This document shows positions 42,994-52,096 of a stretch of DNA of 64,000 nt, piece by piece (the stretch's first letter is position 1; every line of letters begins with the position of its first letter). The stretch is taken from NCBI GenBank assembly GCA_005791165.1, contig SXXW01000034.1, positions 1 through 64,000 on the forward strand, written 5' to 3'. The notes beneath the pieces are model-generated. The model ran no database searches and had not been told where the DNA came from. It saw only the letters and a program-made list of their open reading frames with translations. The translations under genes and the position numbers were made by a program. The DNA is from Cytophagaceae bacterium. GTDB lineage: Bacteria; Bacteroidota; Bacteroidia; Cytophagales; Spirosomataceae.

Positions 42994-43716
42994 TTACTGC
43001 AGATTGCCTTTTAGTCGATACAAATAAGGCGCCTTGTGTGCTCCACCCGAATATTTTTTCTCAATTCTTTCCAAGATATCCAAACTCAATATCTTACGCT
43101 GAAAGTTTGTTCGAACGATCGAAGTTCCTAAAATAGTTTCATACACCTGCTGAATTTCAGACATGGTAAAGGTTTCAGGCAGTAGGCTAAAAGCTATTAA
43201 TTTGGTATCCAGGCATTCCCTTAATTTGACCAAGGCCTTATCTACAATTTCATTGTGATCTAAAAATAACTTCTTAAAGTCAGTCACATCCTGCCACAAA
43301 AATTGATCAGAAATATCTCCTGGCGATACATTCACCTTGCTATAATCAACAATGGCTAAATATCCCAAGGTAATAAATCGACTTGAAATCCAATCCAAAT
43401 CATCCGTAGTTCTAAGGATATCACTTTTGATTTTCTCAAATTCTAGTCTTGCATTTACGTTTCTTCCAAACTCTCCAAAACAGTAAAACTGCTCTAAAAA
43501 AATACCCGATAAGCCCGTTCGTTCATTCAAAACCCTTTTTGCGGCATCATTTATACCTTCTTTAATCCCTACAACCCCGCCTGGCAGAGACCATACATCT
43601 TAATTCAAAAACTTTAAAGTCAAGTACTTAAGTTGGTTTTCATGAAAACAAAACAAAACACAATCCACCGAAATTCCGGGTAACCAATCTTTTGATGAGA
43701 ACACAATATTATTCAT
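42994..43716 (-). pseudogene. NrtR-like Nudix regulator interrupted by one in-frame TAA
   Basis: Reading from ATG at 43716 gives an N-terminal Nudix strand region (VDCVLFCFHENQLKYLTLKF), then a TAA at codon 39 (43602-43600). The same frame continues straight into DVWSLPGGVVGIKEGINDAA and through to the C-terminal winged-helix-like region ending LYRLKGNLQ. With the stop read as sense, the product would be 240 residues, the normal size of NrtR-type Nudix regulators. The Nudix box is degenerate (RVLNERTGL instead of REUxEExGU), as in non-catalytic regulators. No frameshift is needed, only one base. A sequencing error, a recent inactivation, or restart at the TTG at 43530 are the alternatives. 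Confidence 0.78.
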
Positions 43717-43719
43717 AAA

Positions 43720-44370
43720 TTAACGCAATTTTTCTAAAATAAACTTCCTGATTTTTGCAGAGAAAATCAGATATCCCTTCTCATTTAAGTGCAATCGGTC
43801 TGCGATAAAAATATCAGGCATCACCGTGCCATCAGGTAAATAAAAAGGGGAATGCATATCTAAAAAGAACCTTCCTTTTTGAGATTTGCAGTATTTTTCT
43901 AACCAACCATTAAACTGCTTTTGCTTGTCGACAATCGCAATCCGAGATAAACTAGGTCGCACGGCCAAATAAACTAATTTGGTTTTAGGCAATGCCTTCT
44001 TCAATCGGTTTGAAAATTCCTCGTATTCCTTGGCCAATTCTTCTATGCTTTTACCCTTATTCAAATCATTATCTCCTTCATAAACCACTACGGTACTCGG
44101 CGCATATTTCACAACCATGCGATCAAAATAATACAAAGCATCCGTCATCGTTGACCCGCCAAATCCCCGATTAATCGCTGAAATCCCAGCCAAATCACTC
44201 GCAAATGTTTTCCAAATCCGAAAGCTTGAGCTTCCTATAAATAAGATTTGCCCCTTCGAAGGCATCGAAATAGAATCTTGCTTTTCGTAACTCCTTATCT
44301 CATTTTCAAAAGCATGCTGAGCCCATAATGGACTACTTATCAGGCATAAAAGAAAAATTATTTTTTTCAT
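43720..44370 (-). CDS. SGNH/GDSL hydrolase family protein, exported
   Basis: A 216-residue SGNH hydrolase. The start at 44370 gives signal peptide MKKIIFLLCLISSPLWA; an in-frame ATG at 44382 overlapping the upstream gene is also possible. Block I is LFIGSSSFRIWK (Ser nucleophile in GSS form), block II has the Gly in NRGFGGSTM, block III is YEGDNDLNKG and block V is DRLHLNEKGY with the Asp-x-x-His pair. All four blocks are intact, so it should be an active esterase or lipase. It is near the end of the serine operon, with no obvious metabolic tie to it. Confidence 0.87.
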   Translation of the reverse strand: MKKIIFLLCLISSPLWAQHAFENEIRSYEKQDSISMPSKGQILFIGSSSFRIWKTFASDLAGISAINRGFGGSTMTDALYYFDRMVVKYAPSTVVVYEGDNDLNKGKSIEELAKEYEEFSNRLKKALPKTKLVYLAVRPSLSRIAIVDKQKQFNGWLEKYCKSQKGRFFLDMHSPFYLPDGTVMPDIFIADRLHLNEKGYLIFSAKIRKFILEKLR

Positions 44371-44374
44371 GAAC

Positions 44375-45376
44375 TTATTCATTCGGGTATTTCAATCCAA
44401 TCTCAGCCCTAATTTGATCCAGTAAGCCCATCAACTCTTGGCTAAATTGGTGCGTCATTAAACCATTTTCCGTTCTACCTGCTCGTAAATCATTTTGTAC
44501 GGCATCCGCTTCATAACTATATCCCCAACCTAATCGCTCAGGCTCAAACAACGTATCCACTTGGGATTCCCCCTCATACACTGACATAGTAATTCCCTTC
44601 GTCTCATGGAATCGTCCATGCATAAAGATCTTACCTAAAGTTCCATAAATGGTACAAGTCGTATCTGTCTGAGCCGCAAAGGTTGAAAAAAGAGTAGCCG
44701 TAGCGCCCGACTTATATTTAGTCACTATCGAGCAATTCATATCCACTCCCGTGCCTGCCATCACTCCCGAAGCCTTCAATTCAAGCGGTTGGCCCAAAAT
44801 TAATTTCGAAATAAATAAAGGGTAAATTCCTATATCCATTAAAGATCCACCCGTTAAATAGGGATTAAACCAACGGGCCTCCTCCACATAAGGTAATTTG
44901 ATTCCAAAATCAGCTTCCAAATGCAATATGTCTCCAATAACGCCCGAAGCTAATATCTCTTGAACTTTAGCCACAGACGGATGAAAACGGGTCCATAAAG
45001 CTTCCATCAAAAAGATGTTTTTCTCACGTGCCTTAGCGATCATTTTCGATACTTGGCCTGAATTAATCGCGAATGCTTTTTCACACAATACAGGCAAACC
45101 AGCCTCCAAACATAACATGGTATGCTCATAATGTAAACCATGCGGCGAAGCAATGTAAACCACATCGATTTCCCCGCTGGCCAACATAGACTCGTAGGAT
45201 CCAAAAGTCTTTACATCTTTTGAATAATGGGATGCAAATTCCTGTGCCCTTGAAATATCACGTGAAGCAACTGCCGCTAAATAACCATCCGTCACATAGG
45301 CCAAATCATCCGCAAATTTACGAGCAATACCTCCACAAGCTAGAATACCCCAACGAATGGGTTGTGTCGTTTTCAT
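44375..45376 (-). CDS. Gfo/Idh/MocA family NAD(P)-dependent oxidoreductase
   Basis: A 333-residue oxidoreductase. The Rossmann start is IRWGILACGGIARKFADDLA, followed by IDVVYIASPHGLHYEHTMLC and the conserved EKAF (LCEKAFAINSGQ, with the catalytic-site Lys). The C-terminal alpha/beta domain includes TRFHPSVAKV and GGSLMDIGIYPLF. The subgroup resembles dihydrodiol/xylose dehydrogenases. Substrates are usually sugars or inositol. It sits between serC and a GDSL hydrolase in the same operon. Confidence 0.9.
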   Translation of the reverse strand: MKTTQPIRWGILACGGIARKFADDLAYVTDGYLAAVASRDISRAQEFASHYSKDVKTFGSYESMLASGEIDVVYIASPHGLHYEHTMLCLEAGLPVLCEKAFAINSGQVSKMIAKAREKNIFLMEALWTRFHPSVAKVQEILASGVIGDILHLEADFGIKLPYVEEARWFNPYLTGGSLMDIGIYPLFISKLILGQPLELKASGVMAGTGVDMNCSIVTKYKSGATATLFSTFAAQTDTTCTIYGTLGKIFMHGRFHETKGITMSVYEGESQVDTLFEPERLGWGYSYEADAVQNDLRAGRTENGLMTHQFSQELMGLLDQIRAEIGLKYPNE

Positions 45377-45394
45377 ATAGGTTTAATTTAAAAT

Positions 45395-46480
45395 TTATTT
45401 CTTCAAATTGTCAATCAAGGTTTGTACTTGATTCACGTCAACCGCAGGGAAATTAGCAATACGGATTTGGGTTTCTTTCATTTTTCCATACCCCGCACCT
45501 ACGACCATCCCCGTTTGGTTTTTCAATCGATCGATCAATTCACCCGCTAAATCTTTGCAATTTAATACCACTACCGTGGCAGAACGATGCGATTCGTTTT
45601 CAACAAAAATATCAAACTGATCCGATTTTTTTGCAAAATCATATAACATGCTAGCCTTCTTATCTGTATCCTTTCGTATATTTTCAATCCCTATTTTATT
45701 TAGATCCTCGGCTACTTTTCCTAAGACATAAATGGCCATCACATTCGGTGTTTCCGGAGTTTCATAACTTAGATAATTTTCCCACAAACTAGGCAATGAA
45801 TGATAGGTGCCAACAATCCCTTCATTTTTTTTAATCTGTTCTGACTTCGCCAACATCGCTTCATTGGCAATCCAAACCCCCAAACCTGCCGGCATTCCAA
45901 AAGCCTTTTGGACTGAAAACATAGCCGAATCAACCAAGCTATAATCCAAATTTGTATAGGGCGCCGACGAAACCATGTCCACGATAACAAACTTATTTTT
46001 ATTTGCTTTCTTCAACTTATGAATTTCAGTCGCGCGCATTTGAACGCCAGAACTCGTCTCATTCGCCGTGCAACAAATTAATTCGGCATATTCAGGAACT
46101 GTAATTTCACTCGCATCAAAGCCCTCACCAAAAGGTTTTTGAAAAGCATTCGCAAACTTGTGCAGCTCCTTTGAAAACTCAAAAAACTTTTTTGAAAATG
46201 AGCCATTGACCAAATGAAAACTCTCATGCTCCACGGTGTTCATTAATACTCGCTCCCAAATCTCCGTGGCAGAACCCGTAAATAAAATCGCATGGCTCGT
46301 AGGTAAATTTAAAAGCTCCCTTAACTGCTCAACGGTATGCTGATAAATCTTACGAAAAGTACTTGAACGATGAGAAATCGATCCCAAATTTTGTCGAAAA
46401 GCCTCTAGGTAATGATCCTCCACTGTAGGAAATAATGCGGCGGGACCCGGAGTAAAAAATATGGAATTGTGTTGACTCAT
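45395..46480 (-). CDS. serC: Phosphoserine aminotransferase-like class V aminotransferase
   Basis: A 361-residue fold-type I, class V aminotransferase. Signatures are FFTPGPAALFPTVEDHYLEA, LGSISHRSSTFRKIYQ, TGSATEIWERVLMN, CCTANETSSGVQMRAT and the PLP-lysine segment SVQKAFGMPAGLGVW. The N-terminus resembles SerC-type phosphoserine transaminases more than alanine-glyoxylate enzymes. It lies only 2 bases after the SerB-SerA fusion gene, which supports the serine-pathway role (3-phosphohydroxypyruvate to phosphoserine). The family call is firm; substrate assignment rests mainly on context. Confidence 0.8.
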   Translation of the reverse strand: MSQHNSIFFTPGPAALFPTVEDHYLEAFRQNLGSISHRSSTFRKIYQHTVEQLRELLNLPTSHAILFTGSATEIWERVLMNTVEHESFHLVNGSFSKKFFEFSKELHKFANAFQKPFGEGFDASEITVPEYAELICCTANETSSGVQMRATEIHKLKKANKNKFVIVDMVSSAPYTNLDYSLVDSAMFSVQKAFGMPAGLGVWIANEAMLAKSEQIKKNEGIVGTYHSLPSLWENYLSYETPETPNVMAIYVLGKVAEDLNKIGIENIRKDTDKKASMLYDFAKKSDQFDIFVENESHRSATVVVLNCKDLAGELIDRLKNQTGMVVGAGYGKMKETQIRIANFPAVDVNQVQTLIDNLKK

Positions 46481-46482
46481 CG

Positions 46483-48396
46483 CTAATATAACATTCTAAA
46501 TTTAATCGTATCCTGTATCAATTTTAACTCATTCACTATCTCCTCTGAATATTCTTTGGCCACATCCGTAATGACATACCCTGTTTTCTCCGTTGTTTTC
46601 AAATATTGACCAATGATATTGACCTTGTATTTTGCAAACACATTATTGATCTGAGCTAAAATACCCGGTACATTATGGTGTATGTGCAACAAGCGATGCG
46701 CATCCTCTAGAGGTGGCAATTGCAATTCTGGGAAATTAACCGAGCCATAGGTACTTCCATTATTGATAAATTGAAGCAATTTAGTCGGCACAAATTCACC
46801 AATATTCGCCTGCGCCTCCTCCGTACTACCTCCAATATGTGGCGTCAAAATCACATTAGGCAAACCTCTTAATTCATTCACAAACGCCTCATCATTTGTC
46901 TTAGGTTCATAAGGAAATACGTCGATCGCAGTACCCCAAACCTTTCCAGATTTTATGGCTTGCACTAAAGCCGGAATGTCCACCACATGACCCCTGGACA
47001 AATTCAAAAAGATCACATGATCTTTCATCCATGAAAATTCCTGCGCACCTATGATATTGGTATTCGACTTTCTTCCGTCGACATGCAAACTTATAAAATC
47101 AGCAAGGCCAAAAAGTTCCTTCAACGACTTGCATTTTTTTGCATTACCTAAAGCAAGCTTATCAACGATATCATAAAAATAAACTTCTAAACCCAAAGCC
47201 TCCGCAATGACAGAAATTTGAGTTCCGATATTTCCATACCCAACTAAGCCTATTTTCTTGCCTCTAATTTCGTAGGAATTTTTGGCCGACTTATCCCAAA
47301 TACCGGCATGCATTTTGGTCGACTTTTCGAAAATATCACGAGTCAACATCACCATTAAGCCAATAGATAGCTCAACGACACTTCTTGTATTTGAATAGGG
47401 CGCATTAAAAACAGCTATGCCCCGAGTTTCACATTCGGCTAAATCAATCTGATTTGTCCCTATGCAAAATGCCCCCACACACATGAGTCGGGATGCATTC
47501 GGATGATCCAATACTTTTTTTGTTAAGCTCGTTTTAGATCTCAAACCTAAAATAGATACGTCTTTGATCTTTTCAATCAATTCATTTTCATCCAAGGCCC
47601 CCTTCAAAAGCTCCACTTGAAAACCTTCCTTTTTGAAAGCGCTAACAGCCGACGGGTGCACATTTTCAAGCAACAAAACCTTAATCCGAGACTTTGGATA
47701 AGACTGCGCCCGGCTCAAACCATTGATATATAAAAACTCGTCCAATGACGGCACCACATAATCTGCTTTATCAGTCACTGCTTTTCGAGAAACATTTTCC
47801 GTGAAAGCAAAAAACGTATTGGCCAAGCCAGACTCCCGTAATTCATAATCCGTAATGCCATCGCCAATCACACAAACCTCCCCCTCCAAAGCTAAAGACT
47901 GCAATAATTTAACCTTCCCCTTGTCTTGAGAAAGTAAATTAGTCTGATCATATCCTGTAATATTCCCTTCCGCATCATAGGTAAATGTATTGGCATGCAC
48001 ATGGTCCGCCGCAATGCCCATTTCCTCCACCACCGGAACGATGAAGTCCTTAAACCCACTAGAAATAATTAAAATCCGATCCGCATACTCCTCCAAAAAA
48101 TCTTTATTTCGCTGAAAAGAATCCGATATTTTACCTTTTAAAAATGTGATCAATTGGTCTACGTGAGAACGATTAGCAGGCAATAAAGCCACGCGATCGC
48201 GCAAAGAATCTGAAAACAAATATTCCCCCACCATGCCCTTATCCGTAATCTCGCGAATTTTCGAGACAATTTCTTGCTGCTTAGGATTGCCCTGAAGCGA
48301 AATTCTAGCTAATTCATCCAAGCCTTCCACTTTGGTAAAAGTGCTATCAAAATCAATGACAATGGTCAATGGGTCCGTAGGTATATTAGACATCAT
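46483..48396 (-). CDS. SerB-SerA fusion: phosphoserine phosphatase plus D-3-phosphoglycerate dehydrogenase
   Basis: A 637-residue bifunctional protein. Residues 1-220 are a HAD phosphatase of SerB type: motif I IDFDSTFTKVEGLDEL (Asp15, Asp17), motif II ISSGF, and motif IV VIGDGITDYELRESGL. Residues 230-560 are a SerA dehydrogenase: GAFCIGTNQIDLAECETRGI, NAD loop GLVGYGNIGTQ, catalytic LSRGHVVD (Arg), and TPHIGGSTEEAQANIG (His). A C-terminal ACT domain (HNVPGILAQINNVFAKYKVN) suggests serine feedback control. The start at 48396 follows the YheT stop by 13 bases; further upstream the frame overlaps that gene. With SerC next door, the operon encodes all three serine-synthesis steps. Confidence 0.9.
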   Translation of the reverse strand: MMSNIPTDPLTIVIDFDSTFTKVEGLDELARISLQGNPKQQEIVSKIREITDKGMVGEYLFSDSLRDRVALLPANRSHVDQLITFLKGKISDSFQRNKDFLEEYADRILIISSGFKDFIVPVVEEMGIAADHVHANTFTYDAEGNITGYDQTNLLSQDKGKVKLLQSLALEGEVCVIGDGITDYELRESGLANTFFAFTENVSRKAVTDKADYVVPSLDEFLYINGLSRAQSYPKSRIKVLLLENVHPSAVSAFKKEGFQVELLKGALDENELIEKIKDVSILGLRSKTSLTKKVLDHPNASRLMCVGAFCIGTNQIDLAECETRGIAVFNAPYSNTRSVVELSIGLMVMLTRDIFEKSTKMHAGIWDKSAKNSYEIRGKKIGLVGYGNIGTQISVIAEALGLEVYFYDIVDKLALGNAKKCKSLKELFGLADFISLHVDGRKSNTNIIGAQEFSWMKDHVIFLNLSRGHVVDIPALVQAIKSGKVWGTAIDVFPYEPKTNDEAFVNELRGLPNVILTPHIGGSTEEAQANIGEFVPTKLLQFINNGSTYGSVNFPELQLPPLEDAHRLLHIHHNVPGILAQINNVFAKYKVNIIGQYLKTTEKTGYVITDVAKEYSEEIVNELKLIQDTIKFRMLY

Positions 48397-48409
48397 ATTT
48401 TTATATTCA

Positions 48410-49387
48410 TCAAATTCTAAACCATTCCGCCGCACGCTTCTCAGACCAAGTAACTCCTTGGTAATTTTTTGGATAAAAACCACAATGACCTCCCGCTTTT
48501 GGAGCTTCCAAATAGACAAAATCCGAGGATTCAGCTAATTGATATGGAATACACTCCTCCGTTAAAAATGGATCATTTTGTGCATTCACAACCAAAACCG
48601 GAATGCGTATTTTTTCCAAAAAATAAAGCGAACTATTCTGTTCATAATAATCCTCCGCATCTTTAAAACCATGCAGTGGACCCGTAATTACATGATCAAA
48701 ATCTTTCAAACTCTTAATGTTTGCCAACATACCAGCCGTAATATCGTGTGGATACAATGCCGACTTTTCAGTGACTTTTTTTATGAGAGTTTGTAAAAAT
48801 CGATGTGTGTAGATGCGGTTTTCCCGGCGAGCCAACTTCCGGCTACTGCTAGAAAGGTGTAAAGGTACAGAAAATGCTACAGCTTTTCGAATGAATTGAG
48901 GAGGATTTTCTCCTTGCTCGCCCAACCATTTTAGTGTTAAGTTTCCACCCAGCGAGAATCCAGCCAGGGAAATTTGATTTGCTCCCCTTTGGTTTGCCTG
49001 TCTTATAATGAAATCCAAATCATCCGTAGCGCCACTATGGTAAAAACGCAACACTCGGTTTATTTCCCCGGAGCAACTTCTATAATTCCAAGCCAGAATA
49101 TTATACCCTTCACTTTGCATCATGTGAATAAGTCCTTTCACATAGTGCCTGTCACTACTTCCTTCCAAACCATGTGAAATAATTAGAAGAGGTGTTTTGT
49201 CAATATCTCCCTGATTTAAATACCAATCCACATCTAAAAAATCACCATCATCCGTATTCAAGCGCTCTCGGATCGGCTGATGTGGTAAGACCACATGTCG
49301 AAAAAGCGCAGGATAGATGCTTTGGGTATGACCCTCAGGCAACCAAAAAGGCGATTTAATCGGATTTTTAATGGGTATTACTGGCAC
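48410..49387 (-). CDS. YheT family alpha/beta hydrolase
   Basis: A 325-residue alpha/beta hydrolase of the YheT/ABHD1-3 group. FWLPEGHTQSIYPALFRHVV at the start, LLIISHGLEGSSDRHYVKGL (oxyanion region), WNYRSCSGEINR, the nucleophile elbow LAGFSLGGNLTLKWLG and the late catalytic His in KAGGHCGFYP are all present. Substrate unknown, likely a lipid or small ester. It starts 4 bases after the SDR gene and ends 13 bases before serBA. Confidence 0.9.
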   Translation of the reverse strand: MPVIPIKNPIKSPFWLPEGHTQSIYPALFRHVVLPHQPIRERLNTDDGDFLDVDWYLNQGDIDKTPLLIISHGLEGSSDRHYVKGLIHMMQSEGYNILAWNYRSCSGEINRVLRFYHSGATDDLDFIIRQANQRGANQISLAGFSLGGNLTLKWLGEQGENPPQFIRKAVAFSVPLHLSSSSRKLARRENRIYTHRFLQTLIKKVTEKSALYPHDITAGMLANIKSLKDFDHVITGPLHGFKDAEDYYEQNSSLYFLEKIRIPVLVVNAQNDPFLTEECIPYQLAESSDFVYLEAPKAGGHCGFYPKNYQGVTWSEKRAAEWFRI

Positions 49388-49391
49388 AGAA

Positions 49392-50213
49392 TTAGATAAA
49401 AAAGTCAGGAATTAATTGGTCTTCTCTCGTCGCAGGATTTACTCGGTATGCGTCAAAATTCACGATCCCCTCTTCCCTCAATACTTCCTCGTCGATATAA
49501 AAATGACCACTGACCGATTTAGCATCCCGATTTAAAATAACTGCCGCCGCATCCGCCATGATGCTCGCCTTCCTACCTAACTGCATCATATCAGCATTTC
49601 CAATCGCAAATTCGATCGCTGCCGTGGCAATAATTGTTTTTGGCCAAAGCGCATTAAAGGCCACTTTCCCTTTAAACTCGGCAGCCATTCCTAACGTACA
49701 CAAAGACATCCCAAATTTGGCCATGGAATAAGCCACATGGTTTTCAAACCAGCGCGCCTCCACATTTAAAGGAGGCGAAAGCGTTAACACATGCGGATTT
49801 TCTGATTTCAATAAATAAGGTAAGCATGCCTGCGCGCACAAAAATGTTCCCCGGGCATTTACTTGATGCATTAAATCATACTTTTTCATCTCGGTGCGGA
49901 GCGTTCCCGTCAACTGTATCGCCGAGGCGTTATTGATTAAAATGTCAATCCCCCCGAACGTTTCCACCGCTTTTTGGACCGCCGATAAAACCTGATTTTC
50001 GTCACGAATGTCGACCATGCAAGGCAAAGCCTTACCTCCCAATGCTTCAATTTCTGAGGCAGCGCTATAAATGGTCCCCGCTAATTTAGGATGCGGCTCA
50101 GCCGTTTTTGCGGCAATTACTATATTAGCGCCCTCTGAAGCTAGTTTTTTGGCTATCTCTAACCCGATTCCTCTGGAAGCGCCTGTGATGAAAACAGTTT
50201 TATTTTTAAACAT
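49392..50213 (-). CDS. Short-chain dehydrogenase/reductase (HSDL2-like)
   Basis: A 273-residue SDR. The start at 50213 (MFKNKTVFITGASRGIGLEI) is preferred over an in-frame TTG at 50237. The cofactor loop TGASRGIG, the NNASA segment and the active-site YSMAK (Tyr-x-x-x-Lys) are present. The catalytic Ser before it appears in TLSPPLN. The pattern GTIYSAASEIEALGGKALPC and KYDLMHQVNARGTFLCAQAC resembles HSDL2-type enzymes linked to fatty acid or peroxisomal-like metabolism. It is probably the first gene of the operon running down to the NrtR-like pseudogene. I find no exact promoter element upstream. Confidence 0.88.
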   Translation of the reverse strand: MFKNKTVFITGASRGIGLEIAKKLASEGANIVIAAKTAEPHPKLAGTIYSAASEIEALGGKALPCMVDIRDENQVLSAVQKAVETFGGIDILINNASAIQLTGTLRTEMKKYDLMHQVNARGTFLCAQACLPYLLKSENPHVLTLSPPLNVEARWFENHVAYSMAKFGMSLCTLGMAAEFKGKVAFNALWPKTIIATAAIEFAIGNADMMQLGRKASIMADAAAVILNRDAKSVSGHFYIDEEVLREEGIVNFDAYRVNPATREDQLIPDFFI

Positions 50214-50288
50214 CTTACCTGATTTTTTATTTATCAATAAAATTACGATTTTCTTCTAAAGAAGGATACAAATTAAATATTTGCATTG

Positions 50289-50296
50289 TACTTTTG
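50289..50296 (+). promoter_or_regulatory. -7 promoter element for hemA
   Basis: TACTTTTG is an exact TAnnTTTG match, 26 bases before the hemA ATG at 50323. Confidence 0.55.
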
Positions 50297-50322
50297 TGAA
50301 TTAAATTTACGATTCCATCAGA

Positions 50323-51594
50323 ATGATTATACCATTTAAGTCAGTTAGTATTTCTCATCGTACCGCACCACTCACAATCCGTGAAATGGTCGCTTTGAAT
50401 GAGGAAGAAAGCAAGGCGTTTGCGATCAAGTGCAAAGACCTTTTTGGCCTAAATGAATTATTAATTGTCTCCACCTGTAATCGTACTGAGTTATATTATA
50501 CTACGCAGGCAAACATCTCGGAGGATTTAGTCAAAGCCCTTTTAATTGAAAAAGCAATAGAGATAACCTCGGAATTCCTAAACTACTTCAAGCATCTGAA
50601 TGAAACGGAGGATTCTTTAAGGCACCTTTTTGAAGTGGCAACAGGTTTGCAATCCAAAGTAGTGGGTGATTTACAAATCCCAAATCAGATTAAAAAAGCA
50701 TATCAATTAGCAGCTGATTTAAATTTAGCAGGACCTTACTTGCATCGCTTGATGCATACTATATTTTATTCCAATAAGCGAGTAGCCCAAGAAACTTCCT
50801 TTCGAGATGGTGCAGCTTCTGTTTCTTATGCGACAGTAGCCCTAGCAGAAGAGCTTTCGCAAGCAATTCCACAGCCTAAGGTTTTGATATTAGGTTTAGG
50901 TGAAATCGGCTTAGATGTTTGCAAGAACATGGAAGAAAAGGATTTTGCTGAATTCACGATCATGAATCGTACGCAAGAAAAAGCAGAGAAAATAGCTCAA
51001 GGAATGCCTTTCCGAGTAGCACCTTTTGCTGATTTATGGGAAGAAATTTCAAAAGCAGACATCATCATTTCATCGGTTCGAACGGAAAGCCCAATCATTA
51101 CCCTAGATGAAATAAAAAAACTTCAAGTACTTTCCTTTAAATACTTTATCGACTTATCGGTGCCCAGAAGTATAGAAGATGGAATTGAAAAGAATCCAGG
51201 AATCTTACTTTATAATATTGACTCCTTAAAAGAAAGGGCGGATGAAGCATTAGCGGCCAGAATGGCCTCTGTACCAGATGTTCGCGTGATCATTGAGGAA
51301 AGCATCGTTAGTTTTAATGATTGGTCCAAGGAAATGGAAGTTTCTCCTACCATACATAAATTAAAAAGTGCGCTTGAAAATATCAGAAAAGAAGAGATCA
51401 ACCGACATATTAAAGGGTTGAATAAGGACGAAATCGAAAAGCTGGAGAAAATCACCGCTAATTTGGTCCAAAAAATCATGAAGCAACCCATCCTTCACTT
51501 AAAAGCGGCTTGCAAAAGAGGTGAATCTGAGAAAATGGTTGATATTTTGAACGAACTGTTCAATTTAGAGCATATAGAAGAATTCGAATCCTAA
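50323..51594 (+). CDS. hemA: Glutamyl-tRNA reductase
   Basis: A 423-residue HemA, the first enzyme of C5 haem/tetrapyrrole synthesis, reducing glutamyl-tRNA to glutamate-1-semialdehyde. The catalytic Cys52 lies in STCNRTELYYTT. SISHRTAPLTIREMVALNEE at the N-terminus, EVATGLQSKVVGDLQIPNQI, the NADPH-binding segment PKVLILGLGEIGLDV and a C-terminal dimerisation helix are present. The rest of the haem pathway is not in the window. Cytochrome c proteins elsewhere in the window need this haem supply. recX follows 12 bases later. Confidence 0.95.
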   Translation: MIIPFKSVSISHRTAPLTIREMVALNEEESKAFAIKCKDLFGLNELLIVSTCNRTELYYTTQANISEDLVKALLIEKAIEITSEFLNYFKHLNETEDSLRHLFEVATGLQSKVVGDLQIPNQIKKAYQLAADLNLAGPYLHRLMHTIFYSNKRVAQETSFRDGAASVSYATVALAEELSQAIPQPKVLILGLGEIGLDVCKNMEEKDFAEFTIMNRTQEKAEKIAQGMPFRVAPFADLWEEISKADIIISSVRTESPIITLDEIKKLQVLSFKYFIDLSVPRSIEDGIEKNPGILLYNIDSLKERADEALAARMASVPDVRVIIEESIVSFNDWSKEMEVSPTIHKLKSALENIRKEEINRHIKGLNKDEIEKLEKITANLVQKIMKQPILHLKAACKRGESEKMVDILNELFNLEHIEEFES

Positions 51595-51606
51595 TTTTTC
51601 CCAGGC

Positions 51607-52056
51607 ATGGACAGCAAGGTTTTAAACCAATTGGCCCGTTACTGCGCCTATCAAGAACGCTGCATCTCCGAAATCAAACAAAAAATGAAGGACTTGCTGG
51701 TGGACGAGTCAGACTACGCCAACTACCTAACTTGGCTTTCCGAAAATAATTATTTGAATGAAGCTCGGTTTGTCGAGCTGTATGTTCGATCAAAATTCAA
51801 TCAAAAACATTGGGGTCGAAATAAAATAATGTTTGAGTTAAAAAAAAGGGGGATTCCTGATTCCATGCTTAATAATGCGTGGAATGATCTAAATGAAGCT
51901 GATTACATTGTTCAATTGACAAAAATATTGCACAAGAAAAAAGCGGAATTGAAAACGGGGACGAGCCAACAAAAATACCAAAAGTGTTATGCGTTTGCCC
52001 TTTCAAAAGGATATGAGTCAAGTCTAATTGTAGCTCACCTAAAAGGCCTTTTTTGA
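51607..52056 (+). CDS. recX: Regulatory protein RecX
   Basis: A 149-residue RecX, which modulates RecA filament dynamics. The three-helix repeats are seen in ARYCAYQERCISEIKQKM, WLSENNYLNEARFVELYVRS, KHWGRNKIMFELKKRGI and KCYAFALSKGYESSLI. It is slightly short but complete. It is cotranscribed with hemA by spacing. recA is not in the window. Confidence 0.88.
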   Translation: MDSKVLNQLARYCAYQERCISEIKQKMKDLLVDESDYANYLTWLSENNYLNEARFVELYVRSKFNQKHWGRNKIMFELKKRGIPDSMLNNAWNDLNEADYIVQLTKILHKKKAELKTGTSQQKYQKCYAFALSKGYESSLIVAHLKGLF

Positions 52057-52084
52057 TTTAATTTGCTAAAAAACATTTTTTTTA

Positions 52085-52092
52085 TACCTTTG
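52085..52092 (+). promoter_or_regulatory. -7 promoter element of the tyrosine operon leader
   Basis: TACCTTTG is an exact TAnnTTTG match followed by GGGC and then the leader-peptide ATG at 52097. Transcription would start at or very close to that ATG. Confidence 0.6.
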
Positions 52093-52096
52093 GGGC

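Noticed and set aside
43528-43530. TTG at 43530 as the true start of a short protein (42994-43530)
   Set aside because: The frame upstream encodes the first half of a Nudix domain, including LPGG, interrupted only by TAA. A full-length gene with a nonsense codon explains the data better.
52040-52056. AAAAGGCCTTTTTT at the end of recX as a terminator
   Set aside because: It is a palindrome with no loop, so it cannot form a stable hairpin.
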